From UBA1479 sp963976055 (GTDB lineage: Bacteria > Pseudomonadota > Alphaproteobacteria > Rhodospirillales > Casp-alpha2): 64,000 nucleotides of DNA. Under the pieces are notes generated by a model. The model was not told the origin of the DNA. It searched no databases and saw only the letters and a program-made list of their open reading frames with translations. A program made the translations under genes and the position numbers. The stretch spans positions 124,001 to 188,000 of the forward strand of contig CAXBJB010000003.1 of the NCBI GenBank assembly GCA_963976055.1, written 5' to 3'. Positions 37,146-46,524 of the stretch are shown piece after piece; the stretch's first letter is position 1; the number at the start of each line of letters is the position of its first letter.

Positions 37146-37664
37146 TTATCCACCGTCCCCACGGCGCCGACGGACGGCCTGTCCCAGGCCTTCGAGGGCG
37201 CGGCGCAGGTCCGGGTCGGTCACGGCCTTCAGGTCGCGCTCCAGCGCCGCCCGTTCGGCCGGGCTCAGCGTTCGGGGCGGGGTGGGGGTGGTGTCCTCGC
37301 GCGGCGGCAAGGGGCGTTGGAAAATGTGGATGCCCCTGACGGCGCCGTAACCGAAATAGGTGTTCACCTTTTCCACAATCAAGGGTTCCAGGTGCTGGAC
37401 CTCGGTCGCCACGGCGGAATTACCGGCCTGCAGGTGCAAAAGCCCGCCCGTGCGTTGGCCGCGGGGAAAGATGATGCGGTCGGGCAGGGTGTGGCGGGCC
37501 AGCAGGTCGCCGGCGATTTCCGGCCAATGGCGCAGGATGTCGCCCTGGGCGAAGCCGCGCTTGCCATAGGCGGCGGCGGTCACCTTGCCCAGCGCCTGGC
37601 CGACGGCGCGGACCCCGCCTTTGCGGCGGCGGGGCGGCTTGGTCGCTTCGTCGTCCTGGGCCAT
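37146..37664 (-). CDS. DUF721 / DciA-family protein
   Basis: A 172-residue protein with a basic N-terminus (PPRRRKGGVRAVGQAL) and a core ending LLHLQAGNSAVATEVQHLEP that matches DUF721. DUF721 includes DciA, the loader of the replicative helicase in bacteria without DnaC. The C-terminal 50 residues are low complexity and charged. The start at 37664 follows GGAACACC; the frame extends upstream without matching the family. It is divergent from mutY. Confidence 0.8.
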   Translation of the reverse strand: MAQDDEATKPPRRRKGGVRAVGQALGKVTAAAYGKRGFAQGDILRHWPEIAGDLLARHTLPDRIIFPRGQRTGGLLHLQAGNSAVATEVQHLEPLIVEKVNTYFGYGAVRGIHIFQRPLPPREDTTPTPPRTLSPAERAALERDLKAVTDPDLRRALEGLGQAVRRRRGDGG

Positions 37665-37818
37665 GGTGTTCCTTTCGGGCCGCCACCCCTCTTTTCCGCG
37701 TCCCGGCGGCGTGGCATTAATGGGGGATGCATTTAAGAGTGCCGACCCAGGGCCCGGCAAGGGCCTGCCGGTGGAAGCCGGGGGATAACACGGATATTGC
37801 CGGAACCGGGAGCCTGTC

Positions 37819-38862
37819 ATGAGCCTTGCGTCCGCCGATGATGCCCTGACCGGGGCGTTGCTGGGCTGGTACGACCGCCACCGGCGGGTATTGCCGTGGC
37901 GGGCCCCTGCGGGCCGGCGGGCGGACCCTTACCACGTCTGGCTGTCGGAAATCATGCTGCAGCAGACCACCGTGGCGACGGTAAAAAGCTATTTTGACGA
38001 CTTTGTGGCGCGCTGGCCCCGGGTCGAGGATCTGGCAGCGGCGGACCTGGACGCGGTGCTGCACGCCTGGCAGGGGCTGGGATATTACGCCCGTGCGCGC
38101 AACCTGCACAAATGCGCGAAGGCCGTCGCCGGGGATCACGGCGGCCGGTTTCCCGATACGGAAGCAGGGCTTTTGTCCCTGCCCGGCGTCGGCCCCTACA
38201 CGGCGGCCGCCATCGCCGCCATCGCCTTCGACGTGTCGGCGTCCCCTGTGGACGGCAACATCGAACGGGTCACGGCGCGGCTGCGGCGTATCTCCGAGCC
38301 GCTGCCGGACGGCAAGAAGGCGATTCAGGCGGCGGCGCGGGACCTGACCCCCAACGCGCGGCCCGGCGATTTCGCCCAGGCGATGATGGACCTGGGGGCC
38401 ATGGTCTGCACGCCGCGCGCGCCCAAATGCGATCTGTGCCCCTGGCACGACCCTTGCCTCGCGCGGGTGGCGGGCGACGCCGAGAATCTCCCCCACCGCG
38501 CCCCCAAGGCGGCGAAGCCGACCCGGCACGGCGTGGTGTTCTGGATCGAGGACGCGACCGACCGGGTCCTGCTCCGCCGCCGGCCCGAGGCGGGCCTGCT
38601 GGGCGGTATGATGGAATTTCCGTCGACAGATTGGCGCGAGGCGCCTTGGGGTGCCGGCGAGGCCATGGTCCAGGCGCCCCTGGACGCGGTCTGGGTCCAG
38701 GCCGGCGAGGTCCGTCACACCTTCACCCATTTCCACCTGCACCTCGACGTGCTGCGGGGCAAACGCGACGGCGGGGCGGGCACCTGGATCCACCCTCGGG
38801 ACTTCCACGCCCTGGCCCTGCCGACGCTGATGAAGAAGGTGGTGAAGGCGGCGCTCGGCTAG
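37819..38862 (+). CDS. mutY: A/G-specific adenine glycosylase MutY
   Basis: A 347-residue base-excision enzyme that removes adenine opposite 8-oxoguanine. The HhH-GPD domain has SEIMLQQTTVATVKSYF, LPGVGPYTAAAIAAIAF and the catalytic aspartate region VDGNIERV. The 4Fe-4S ligands form C-x6-C-x2-C-x5-C in CTPRAPKCDLCPWHDPC (about residues 197-213). The C-terminal NUDIX-like domain recognises 8-oxoG and includes EVRHTFTHFHLHLDV. It converges with the downstream GNAT gene and shares stop bases. Confidence 0.97.
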   Translation: MSLASADDALTGALLGWYDRHRRVLPWRAPAGRRADPYHVWLSEIMLQQTTVATVKSYFDDFVARWPRVEDLAAADLDAVLHAWQGLGYYARARNLHKCAKAVAGDHGGRFPDTEAGLLSLPGVGPYTAAAIAAIAFDVSASPVDGNIERVTARLRRISEPLPDGKKAIQAAARDLTPNARPGDFAQAMMDLGAMVCTPRAPKCDLCPWHDPCLARVAGDAENLPHRAPKAAKPTRHGVVFWIEDATDRVLLRRRPEAGLLGGMMEFPSTDWREAPWGAGEAMVQAPLDAVWVQAGEVRHTFTHFHLHLDVLRGKRDGGAGTWIHPRDFHALALPTLMKKVVKAALG

Positions 38863-39317
38863 TCCAGTCCCAGGGTCAGAAAACAGCTGTGGGGGTCGGG
38901 GCCGTAGCCGGGGATTGGTCCGGTCTCGGTGAAGCCGGCGGCGCGGTAGAGCATCTGCGCCGCCCGGAAGGGCGCCGTGGCGCCCGTCTCCAGACTAAGC
39001 CGGCGATATCCCAAGCGCCGTGCCTCGGCCAGGATGTGGGACAACATGGCGCGCCCGTACCCTTTGCCCCGGAACCGCGCCAGGGTATGCATGGATTTGA
39101 TCTCGCCATGGCGAGGGTCGAGTTCCTTGAGCGCCCCGCAGCCGACGATCTCATCCCCGTCCCAGACGGACCAGAAGGTCACCTCGGGCGCGGTCAGGCC
39201 GGACAAGTCGAGGGCATAAACGCTTTCGGCCGGCGTCTGGCTGAACATCTGGTCGAGGTGTGCCCGGATCACGCCACGCACCGCGTCGCCCGTCAGGTCA
39301 TCCTCGCGGATATCCAT
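38859..39317 (-). CDS. GNAT family N-acetyltransferase
   Basis: A 152-residue GNAT protein. The acetyl-CoA loop is RFRGKGYGRAMLSHILAEAR, preceded by GEIKSMHTLA, and the end LSLETGATAPFRAAQMLYRAAGF is typical of a subgroup of small putative acetyltransferases (YsnE/PitA-like). The substrate is unknown. It lies 19 nt after apt in the direction of transcription, so they probably form one transcript. Confidence 0.88.
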   Translation of the reverse strand: MDIREDDLTGDAVRGVIRAHLDQMFSQTPAESVYALDLSGLTAPEVTFWSVWDGDEIVGCGALKELDPRHGEIKSMHTLARFRGKGYGRAMLSHILAEARRLGYRRLSLETGATAPFRAAQMLYRAAGFTETGPIPGYGPDPHSCFLTLGLD

Positions 39318-39336
39318 CGGGTCGCCAACCGGCGAA

Positions 39337-39852
39337 TCAGTCGTCGTAGGCCATCAACGCGCTGAACGGCACGTCCAGCTTGTCGCGGCCCTTCAGGAAA
39401 GTCAGTTCGATCAGGCAGGTCGCGCCCGCGACCTCGGCCCCCGCACTCCGCAGCAGGTCGATGGACGCGGCCATGGTGCCACCCGTCGCCAGCAGGTCGT
39501 CCATGACCACCACGCGCTGGCCCGGTTCGATGGCGTCCTTCTGAATCTCGATGGTGTCGGTGCCGTATTCCAGGGAATATTCATGGGCGATGGTCTCGCC
39601 GGGCAGCTTGCCCTTCTTGCGCACCATGATGAAGCCGCAGCCCAGCCTGGAGGCCAGGGGGGCCGCCGTCAGGAAGCCGCGCGATTCGATGCCGACGAGA
39701 AGGTCCGGCCGATATCCGGAGACGATCTTGGCCAGGCGGCCCAGGGCCACCTGCCAGGCGTCGGGATGCCGCAGCAGAGTCGAAATGTCGTAAAACAGAA
39801 TGCCGGGAATGGGAAAATCGGGAATCCCCCGGATGTGGTCTTTCAGGTCCAT
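39337..39852 (-). CDS. apt: Adenine phosphoribosyltransferase
   Basis: A 171-residue purine salvage enzyme (adenine + PRPP to AMP). It has the N-terminal IRGIPDFPIPGILFYDIS, VGIESRGFLTAAPLA, RKKGKLPGETIAHEY, and the PRPP loop VVVMDDLLATGGTM (about residues 122-135). The start at 39852 follows AGGGGGGAC on the minus strand. The frame is open further upstream, but that part is not Apt. It is divergent from the aminotransferase gene, with about 114 nt between. Confidence 0.96.
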   Translation of the reverse strand: MDLKDHIRGIPDFPIPGILFYDISTLLRHPDAWQVALGRLAKIVSGYRPDLLVGIESRGFLTAAPLASRLGCGFIMVRKKGKLPGETIAHEYSLEYGTDTIEIQKDAIEPGQRVVVMDDLLATGGTMAASIDLLRSAGAEVAGATCLIELTFLKGRDKLDVPFSALMAYDD

Positions 39853-39966
39853 ATGTCCCCCCTGGGAAAAATCTATCTGTGTGAATGCCCGGCGCATCCT
39901 ATTGGATTGACGCGCGGCCTTGCAATCGCGTCCTATGGAACGGCGGATTGCATGGCGGATTGTCTG

Positions 39967-41304
39967 ATGACCAACGTTTTCTATCGTGAACTTAAGTCCG
40001 ACATGCCGGTCGCCGTGAAAGGTGACGGCATCTACCTGATCGACGCCGCCGGGAAACGGTACCTGGACGCGTCCGGCGGGGCCGCCGTGTCCTGCCTGGG
40101 GCACAGCGACGCCGACGTCATCCAGGCGATCAAGGATCAGGTCGACAAGGTCGCCTTCGCCCATACGGGCTTCTTCACCACCCAGCCGGCGGAAGATCTA
40201 GCCGAATTTCTGGTGGGCGCGGCGCCGGACGGCATTTCCATGGTTTATTTCCTGTCCGGCGGGTCGGAGGCGGTGGAGGCGGCACTCAAGATGGCGCGCC
40301 AGTATTTCCTGGAAACGGGCGCGCCGGAGCGCACGAAGTTCATCGCCCGGCGCCAGAGCTATCACGGCAATACCCTGGGCGCGCTGTCCGTCGGCGGCAA
40401 CCTGTGGCGGCGCGAGCCCTACAAGGACATGCTGATGCCGGCGTCCCACATCGCGCCCTGTTATCCCTACCGCGACATGCGGGACGGCGAGAGCGAGGCG
40501 GAATACGGCCTGCGCGTCGCCGACGAGCTGGAAGCGGAAATCCTGCGCCTGGGCCCGCGCAACGTCGCAGCCTTCATCGCCGAGACCGTGGGCGGGGCGA
40601 CGGCCGGCGTACTTGCCCCGGTGCCCGGATATTTCAAACGCATCCGCGAGATCTGCGACAGGTACGGCGTGCTGATGATCCTAGACGAGGTGATGTGCGG
40701 CATGGGCCGCACGGGTACCCTGTTCGCTTGCGAGCAGGACGGCGTGGCGCCGGACATCGTCTGCATCGCCAAGGGCCTGGGCGCGGGCTATCAGCCGATC
40801 GGTGCGACCCTGGTGTCCGGCGACGTCTACCGCGCCTTCAAGGACGGCTCGGGCGCGTTTCAGCACGGTCATACCTACATGGGCCATCCCATGGCCTGCG
40901 CGGCGGCCCTGGCTGTTCAACGCAAGGTGCGGGACGCGGGTCTGCTCGACAACGTAAAGCGCATGGGCGACGTGCTGGTCGACCAGCTTCACGACCGCCT
41001 GGGCAACCACCCCCATGTCGGGGACATCCGGGGCCGCGGGCTGTTCCAGGGGATTGAGCTGGTCGCCGACCGGGCGACCAAGGAAACCTTGGACCCGACC
41101 CTGAAAATCCATGCCCGGGTGAAGAAGGCGGCGTTCGAACGCGGACTGATATGCTATCCCGCCGGCGGCACGGCGGACGGCGTGCGCGGCGACCATATCC
41201 TGCTGGCCCCGCCGTTTATCATCGAAGAATCCCAGGTCCGGGATTTGGTCGGACTGTTGGGTGAGGCCATTGACGCAACATTGAAGGAGGCGGGGATCGC
41301 ATGA
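39967..41304 (+). CDS. Class III PLP aminotransferase (unknown specificity)
   Basis: A 445-residue aminotransferase of the omega-amino-acid:pyruvate / 4-aminobutyrate family. FLSGGSEAVEAALKMARQYF binds the cofactor phosphate. LMILDEVMCGMGRTG carries the PLP aspartate. The Schiff-base lysine is in DIVCIAKGLGAGYQPIGA (about residue 277). HTYMGHPMACAAALAV is typical. ATG 39967 (MTNVFYRELK) fits homologues; ATG 39952 is an alternative. It lies 45 nt before the first TAXI gene on the same strand, so it may be part of the transport locus, acting on an imported amine or amino acid (inference). Confidence 0.9.
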   Translation: MTNVFYRELKSDMPVAVKGDGIYLIDAAGKRYLDASGGAAVSCLGHSDADVIQAIKDQVDKVAFAHTGFFTTQPAEDLAEFLVGAAPDGISMVYFLSGGSEAVEAALKMARQYFLETGAPERTKFIARRQSYHGNTLGALSVGGNLWRREPYKDMLMPASHIAPCYPYRDMRDGESEAEYGLRVADELEAEILRLGPRNVAAFIAETVGGATAGVLAPVPGYFKRIREICDRYGVLMILDEVMCGMGRTGTLFACEQDGVAPDIVCIAKGLGAGYQPIGATLVSGDVYRAFKDGSGAFQHGHTYMGHPMACAAALAVQRKVRDAGLLDNVKRMGDVLVDQLHDRLGNHPHVGDIRGRGLFQGIELVADRATKETLDPTLKIHARVKKAAFERGLICYPAGGTADGVRGDHILLAPPFIIEESQVRDLVGLLGEAIDATLKEAGIA

Positions 41305-41349
41305 TCCGGGGGGAGAGACCGGGTTAATCTGAAGAGGGGCAACTGAAAT

Positions 41350-42354
41350 ATGGTCATCCAGGGCGGTCCGGGCGGCACCCGGTTCAAGAAGGCGGTCGTG
41401 AACGGCATCGCCATGGCCGGTTGCGCCGTGCTTCTAACGTGGGGCGTTCTTGCCCCAGCCCAGGCGAAGACCCTGACCATCGGCACCGGCAGCAACAGCG
41501 GTGTCTATATCCAGCTCGGCAAGGCGATCTGCGACATCGTGCGGCGGGAAATGCGCGGCACGCAATGCAGCGCCGTTACCAGCACGGGATCCATCGACAA
41601 CCTGATCGGCATCAAAAAGGGCACCTTCGATCTGGGCATCGTCCAATCGGATGTCCAATACCACGCGGCCAACGGAACCGGCACCTTCGCCAACATCGGG
41701 GCGGTCAAGGGCATCTATTCGCTGTTTTCGGCACATCCAGAATCTCTTGCCATCGTGACGAAGAAGGACAGCGGGATCGAGGACTTGGACGACCTGTCCG
41801 GAAAACGCATCGATATCGGCAAGGTGAAGTCGGGCACCAATGCGACCATGCGCCTGCTGTTCGAGGCCATGGGTAAACCGCTTTCCAGCTTCCCCCTGAT
41901 TGCGACCCTGGACGTGAAGGATCAGTACGGCGCCATCTGCGGGCGTCAGGTGGACGCCACGGCGTTTCTCGCCGGCCATCCCAACGCGGGCGTCAGGAAG
42001 TTGATCAAGCTGTGCGATATCGATTTCGTGCGGGCCGACGGCGTGGCCGTGGACCGGCTTCTGGCGTCCAACCCTTATTATGTGCGGGCGCTGATTTCCA
42101 AGGATTCATACGACGGCATGCAAGACGACGTGCCGACGGTGGGGCTGGTCGCGACGGTCATGGCCGCGGACAAACTTGATTCCGCGACAGCCTATTTCCT
42201 GACCAAGGCGGTGTTCGAAAATCTTTCCTTTATCCATTCGAAACATCGCGCGTTCCTACGGCTGCATCCCCTGGAAATGGCTCGCAAAGGCATGACCGCC
42301 CCCCGCCACCCGGGCGCCGAACAATATCTGCGCGAGGTCGGACGCCTGCCTTGA
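41350..42354 (+). CDS. TAXI-family TRAP transporter solute-binding protein (paralogue 1)
   Basis: A 334-residue periplasmic binding protein. A long N-region and signal peptide end near LAPAQAKT. The TAXI core starts TLTIGTGSNSGVYIQLGKAIC. Signature elements are TSTGSIDNLIGIKKGTFDLG, IVQSDVQYHA and VKSGTNATMRLLFEAMG. It is the most divergent of the three copies in this window. It has two cysteine pairs: C in KAICDIV with C in GTQCSAV, and C in GAICGRQ with C in IKLCDID. GAGGGG lies 10 nt before ATG 41350. It follows the aminotransferase gene. Confidence 0.9.
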   Translation: MVIQGGPGGTRFKKAVVNGIAMAGCAVLLTWGVLAPAQAKTLTIGTGSNSGVYIQLGKAICDIVRREMRGTQCSAVTSTGSIDNLIGIKKGTFDLGIVQSDVQYHAANGTGTFANIGAVKGIYSLFSAHPESLAIVTKKDSGIEDLDDLSGKRIDIGKVKSGTNATMRLLFEAMGKPLSSFPLIATLDVKDQYGAICGRQVDATAFLAGHPNAGVRKLIKLCDIDFVRADGVAVDRLLASNPYYVRALISKDSYDGMQDDVPTVGLVATVMAADKLDSATAYFLTKAVFENLSFIHSKHRAFLRLHPLEMARKGMTAPRHPGAEQYLREVGRLP

Positions 42355-42795
42355 TGCCCCAGCCTTGATGTTGATGCCCGCGTCTTTCTCCGGAACAAGC
42401 CCGCACAGCATAAGACAAGGTTAATCTTCGCCGTTGGCCTTTCCCGGCGATGTGTTACACTTCGGCGCAACGACATGGTTCAGGGAATCACATGGCATTG
42501 TCAGGGGGGAGTCTGAAGAGGACGCCTGCGGTGGGAGTTTGCGCACCGCCCCCGGTAAATCCGCCCCGATCCCTGGTATACCAAGACGCTTGCCTGTCTT
42601 GCTCGGCGCGTCATGTCCCGCTCATTCATCGAATTCGGTCCCGTGGGACGGCTTCGGGGGCTATGGTCCCGGGATTCCGCGTGGCCGATACGCCGGGATT
42701 TTCCCTGGCAACTCCCCCTGCCGGACGGCTCGGTATGTGCCGCGCCCCGGCGTTTAATCATTACCCAACCTGAAAAAATCCAAGGAGGAATGGAG
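42355..42795 (+). other. Regulatory-size gap before TAXI paralogue 2 (no gene)
   Basis: A 441-base gap. Short frames cross it on both strands but have no protein features, and base composition differs from neighbouring genes. It most likely contains the promoter of the second TAXI gene. The strong ribosome-binding site AAGGAGG (42782-42788) at its end suggests high expression. No clear -35/-10 pair or operator was found. Confidence 0.55.
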
Positions 42796-43773
42796 ATGTT
42801 CCTGAGAAAAACTCTGGCCGCGGCCGTTGCCGTCGCCGCGATGGCGGCGACTTTCGACGGCGCCCAGGCGGCGGACGAAAAGTTCATCACCATCGGCACC
42901 GGCGGGCAGACCGGCGTCTATTTCGTCGTCGGCCAGTCGATCTGCAAGCTGGTCAACCGCAACACTGACAAGCATCACATCAAGTGCACGGCGCCGTCGA
43001 CCGGCGGTTCCATCGCCAACATCAACGCCATCAAGGCCGGCAACCAGGACATGGGCGTCGCCCAGTCGGACTGGCAGTACCATGCCTATCACGGCACCTC
43101 GAAGTTCAAGGACGACGGGGCCTTCAAGGACCTGCGGTCGGTGTTTTCGGTGCACGGCGAGCCGTTCACCGTGGTCGCGCGCAAGGATTCCGGCGCGACC
43201 AAATTCGACGACCTGAAGGGCAAGCGCGTCAACGTCGGCAACCCCGGTTCCGGCCAGCGCGCGACCATGAGCGTCGTGCTCGAAACGCTTGGTTGGAACG
43301 AGTCCGCGTTCTCTCTGGCGTCCGAACTGAAGTCCTCGGAACAGGCGGCGGCGCTTGGTGACAACAAGGTCGACGCCATTGTGTTCACGGCCGGTCATCC
43401 GAACGGCTCGATCCAGGAAGCGACGACCACCACCGACGCCGTCCTGATCCCGGTCGTCGGCCCGGCCATCGACAAGCTGGTCGCCGACAACCCCTACTAC
43501 GCGCACGCCACGGTTCCGGGCGGCATGTACCGGGGTAATCCGAACGACACCAAGACCTTCGGTGTGAAGGCGACCTTCGTGTCTTCTGCCAAGGTGCCGA
43601 ACGATGTCGTCTATCAGGTCGTCAAGGCAGTGTTCGACAACTTCGGGCGTTTCAAGAAACTGCATCCGGCCTTCGAACACCTGAAGGAAACGGACATGAT
43701 CACCGCCGGCAACTCGGCCCCGCTGCATGACGGCGCGGCCAAGTACTACAAGGAAAAAGGCTGGTTGAAGTAA
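42796..43773 (+). CDS. TAXI-family TRAP transporter solute-binding protein (paralogue 2)
   Basis: A 325-residue periplasmic protein, likely the main binding protein of the adjacent permease. The signal peptide ends near GAQAADEK. The core has ITIGTGGQTGVYFVVGQSIC, NINAIKAGNQDMGVAQSDWQ, VNVGNPGSGQRATM and TVPGGMYRGNPNDTKTFGV. It has only the first cysteine pair (SICKLV with HIKCTAP); the second pair of the other copies is replaced by G and T. ATG 42796 lies 7 nt after AAGGAGG; the ATG at 42790 is too close to it. Confidence 0.95.
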   Translation: MFLRKTLAAAVAVAAMAATFDGAQAADEKFITIGTGGQTGVYFVVGQSICKLVNRNTDKHHIKCTAPSTGGSIANINAIKAGNQDMGVAQSDWQYHAYHGTSKFKDDGAFKDLRSVFSVHGEPFTVVARKDSGATKFDDLKGKRVNVGNPGSGQRATMSVVLETLGWNESAFSLASELKSSEQAAALGDNKVDAIVFTAGHPNGSIQEATTTTDAVLIPVVGPAIDKLVADNPYYAHATVPGGMYRGNPNDTKTFGVKATFVSSAKVPNDVVYQVVKAVFDNFGRFKKLHPAFEHLKETDMITAGNSAPLHDGAAKYYKEKGWLK

Positions 43774-43784
43774 TCAGCGAACGC

Positions 43785-43810
43785 TTCCCCGCCGGGCGAC
43801 CGGCGGGGAA
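43785..43810 (+). terminator. Stem-loop between TAXI paralogue 2 and permease
   Basis: A perfect 10-bp stem TTCCCCGCCG (43785-43794) / CGGCGGGGAA (43801-43810) with a 6-nt loop, followed by GTTCTTCG. It may be a partial terminator or an mRNA-stabilising hairpin that keeps binding-protein expression higher than that of the permease. Confidence 0.6.
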
Positions 43811-43916
43811 GTTCTTCGTCCGCAGTCGCCGGGGCGGGAGAGACCGGCACTGGACGGCACATCGACTGCCTTCGCGGCGATGCCTTTGGGGGCCGAAAGA
43901 AAAAAGCGAGACGACA

Positions 43917-46508
43917 ATGAGCGAACAGACGAACGAATCCGGCGCCAGCGCCGATGAGTTGGCCGATCTCGTAGCATCGACCGATACCGGCGGGCGTCAT
44001 CCCGGAAAGGCCTGGACGGCAGTCCTATTTTCCACCGCTCTGGCCTGGTCTCTGTTCCAGCTTTGGTTCGCGTCGCCGCTGCCCTTCGTGCTGCATATCG
44101 GCGTGTTTAACGACACCGAGGCCCGCTCGATCCATCTGGCCTTCGCGATCTTTCTCGCATTTCTGGCCTATCCGGCGTTTAGCCGCTCGCCCCGGAACTA
44201 CATTCCCATTCTGGACATCGCGTTCGCCTTTGTCGGCGCCGTCTGCGCGTCCTATCTGTTCGTGTTCTACCGCGATATCGCCGACCGCGTCGGCGCGCCG
44301 ATCGAACAGGATTTCGTGGTTGCGGTGATCGGGGTGCTGCTGTTGCTCGAAGCCACCCGCCGGGTGTTGGGCCCGGCGCTGGCCATCGTCGCCTCCGTGT
44401 TTCTGCTCTACACCTTCTTTGGCCCCTACATGCCGGGGATCATCGCCCACAAGGGCAATTCCCTGGCCGAAGTGGTCAACCACCACTGGATCACCACCGA
44501 AGGCGTGTTCGGCATAGCACTCGGCGTATCGACCAGTTTCGTGTTCCTGTTCGTGCTGTTCGGCGCGTTGTTGGACAAGGCCGGGGCCGGCAACTATTTC
44601 ATCCAGGTTGCGTTCTCGCTGATGGGCCACATGAAGGGCGGGCCGGCCAAGGCCGCGGTCGTCGCCTCGGCCATGACGGGCCTGATTTCCGGCTCCTCCA
44701 TCGCCAATGTGGTGACCACGGGCACCTTCACCATCCCCTTGATGAAGCGCGTCGGGTTTTCCAGTGAAAAGGCGGGGGCTGTCGAGGTTGCGTCCTCGGT
44801 CAACGGCCAGATCATGCCGCCGGTCATGGGGGCGGCCGCGTTCTTGATGGTTGAATACGTCGGCATTCCCTATTTCGACGTGGTCAAGCACGCCTTCGTC
44901 CCGGCGCTGATCAGCTACATCGCGCTGGTCTACATCGTGCATCTGGAAGCCATGAAACTGGGCATGGAAGGCCTGCCGCGCGCGGTCGAGCCCAAGCCCT
45001 GGGTGCAGCGTCTGATCGGTCTGGTCTTCGGCATCGCCATGGTGTCGGGCCTGTCGCTTGCGGTCTATTACGGGCTCGGCTGGATGAAGCCGGTCCTGGG
45101 CGGTTACGCGTCGATCGTCGTCGCCCTCGGCATTGCCGTCGTCTATGTCTTGCTGGTGCGCTTCGCCGCCCAGTTCCCGGACCTTAAGATGGACGATCCG
45201 AACACGCCGGTGCTCAGCCTTCCCAAACCGGCGCCGACCATCAAGTCGGGTCTGCATTTCCTGCTGCCGGTCATCGTCCTGGTGTGGTGCCTGATGGTCG
45301 AACAACTGTCGCCCGGCCTGTCGGCGTTCTGGGGTTCGGTGCTGATGATCTTCATCCTGCTGACCCAGCGTCCGATATACGCTTTTTTCCGGAACCAGAC
45401 GGACATGACGGCCCAGATCAAACGCGGCTGGCACGAACTGCTCGACGGCCTGGTCACCGGGGCCCGCAACATGATCGGCATCGGTATCGCCACCGCGACC
45501 GCCGGGATCATCGTTGGCGTGGTCAGCCAGACCGGCGTGGGCTCGGCCCTGGCCGACGTGGTCGAAGTGCTGTCCGGCGGTAACCTGATGGCGATCCTGT
45601 TCCTGACCGCCTTCCTGTCGCTGATCCTGGGCATGGGCCTGCCGACCACGGCGAACTACATCGTGGTATCGGCGCTGCTGGCCCCGGTCATCGTGACCCT
45701 GGGGCAGCAGAACGGCCTGATCGTGCCGCTGATCGCGGTGCATCTGTTCGTGTTCTACTTCGGAATCATGGCCGACGTGACGCCGCCCGTGGGTCTGGCG
45801 TCGTTCGCCGCCGCCGCCGTGTCGGGCGGCGATCCGATCCGCACGGGCTTCGTCGCCTTCTTCTATTCCCTGCGCACGGCGGCGCTGCCGTTCCTGTTCA
45901 TCTTCAACACCGATCTTCTGCTCATCAACGTCGATGTCCTGCACGGGGTGTTCGTGTTCATCACGGCGACATTGGCGATGCTGTTATTCGCGGCGGCGAC
46001 ACAGGGATATTTCCTGACCAAGAGCAAGGTATGGGAGACGACGCTGTTGCTGCTGCTGGCGTTCTCGTTCTTCCGGCCCGGGTTCTGGATGGACATGATT
46101 TCGGCGCCCTACATCGACTACAAGCCGGCGGAGATGGCGACGGCCTTCGAAAACACGCCGGAGGGCGAAAAAATCCGCCTGATGATCGCCGGCAAGGACG
46201 ATATCGGAAATCCCCGCGAATGGATGGTCGTCCTGCCCATGGGGCCGGCGGCAAGCGGGGCGGAGCGCATCAAGGCGGCCGGCATCACGGTCCGCGAGGA
46301 CGGCGGCAAGGTCCTGATCGACGACGTCGCCTTCGGCTCCGAAGCCAAGAAGGCGGGCCTGGATTGGGATCAGGAAATCACCCACGTCCTGCAACCGGCC
46401 GATCAGGTGAACAAGTACTGGATCTATATCCCGGCGCTGGCGATCCTGTGCCTGGTTGTGTTGGCGCAGAAGGCGCGCATCCGCAAAACTTCGGCCCAGC
46501 CGGCCTGA
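43917..46508 (+). CDS. TRAP transporter fused DctQM-type permease
   Basis: An 863-residue inner membrane protein of the '4TM/12TM fusion' type that pairs with TAXI binding proteins. The small-subunit-like helices (about residues 30-180) are followed by the large M domain with SLMGHMKGGPAKAAVVASAMTG, SGSSIANVVTTGTFTIPLMKR, NGQIMPPVMGAAAFLMVEY and LILGMGLPTTANYIVVSALL. A C-terminal soluble DUF3394-like segment (about residues 725-830) precedes a last membrane helix. Solute entry is driven by the Na+ or H+ gradient. The substrate is not deducible. Confidence 0.95.
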   Translation: MSEQTNESGASADELADLVASTDTGGRHPGKAWTAVLFSTALAWSLFQLWFASPLPFVLHIGVFNDTEARSIHLAFAIFLAFLAYPAFSRSPRNYIPILDIAFAFVGAVCASYLFVFYRDIADRVGAPIEQDFVVAVIGVLLLLEATRRVLGPALAIVASVFLLYTFFGPYMPGIIAHKGNSLAEVVNHHWITTEGVFGIALGVSTSFVFLFVLFGALLDKAGAGNYFIQVAFSLMGHMKGGPAKAAVVASAMTGLISGSSIANVVTTGTFTIPLMKRVGFSSEKAGAVEVASSVNGQIMPPVMGAAAFLMVEYVGIPYFDVVKHAFVPALISYIALVYIVHLEAMKLGMEGLPRAVEPKPWVQRLIGLVFGIAMVSGLSLAVYYGLGWMKPVLGGYASIVVALGIAVVYVLLVRFAAQFPDLKMDDPNTPVLSLPKPAPTIKSGLHFLLPVIVLVWCLMVEQLSPGLSAFWGSVLMIFILLTQRPIYAFFRNQTDMTAQIKRGWHELLDGLVTGARNMIGIGIATATAGIIVGVVSQTGVGSALADVVEVLSGGNLMAILFLTAFLSLILGMGLPTTANYIVVSALLAPVIVTLGQQNGLIVPLIAVHLFVFYFGIMADVTPPVGLASFAAAAVSGGDPIRTGFVAFFYSLRTAALPFLFIFNTDLLLINVDVLHGVFVFITATLAMLLFAAATQGYFLTKSKVWETTLLLLLAFSFFRPGFWMDMISAPYIDYKPAEMATAFENTPEGEKIRLMIAGKDDIGNPREWMVVLPMGPAASGAERIKAAGITVREDGGKVLIDDVAFGSEAKKAGLDWDQEITHVLQPADQVNKYWIYIPALAILCLVVLAQKARIRKTSAQPA

Positions 46509-46524
46509 TCGAGGAGCCAAGAAC

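Noticed and set aside
42434..42773. Two overlapping 107-codon frames upstream of TAXI paralogue 2
   Set aside because: No ribosome-binding site or protein pattern; the region fits a promoter-containing gap.
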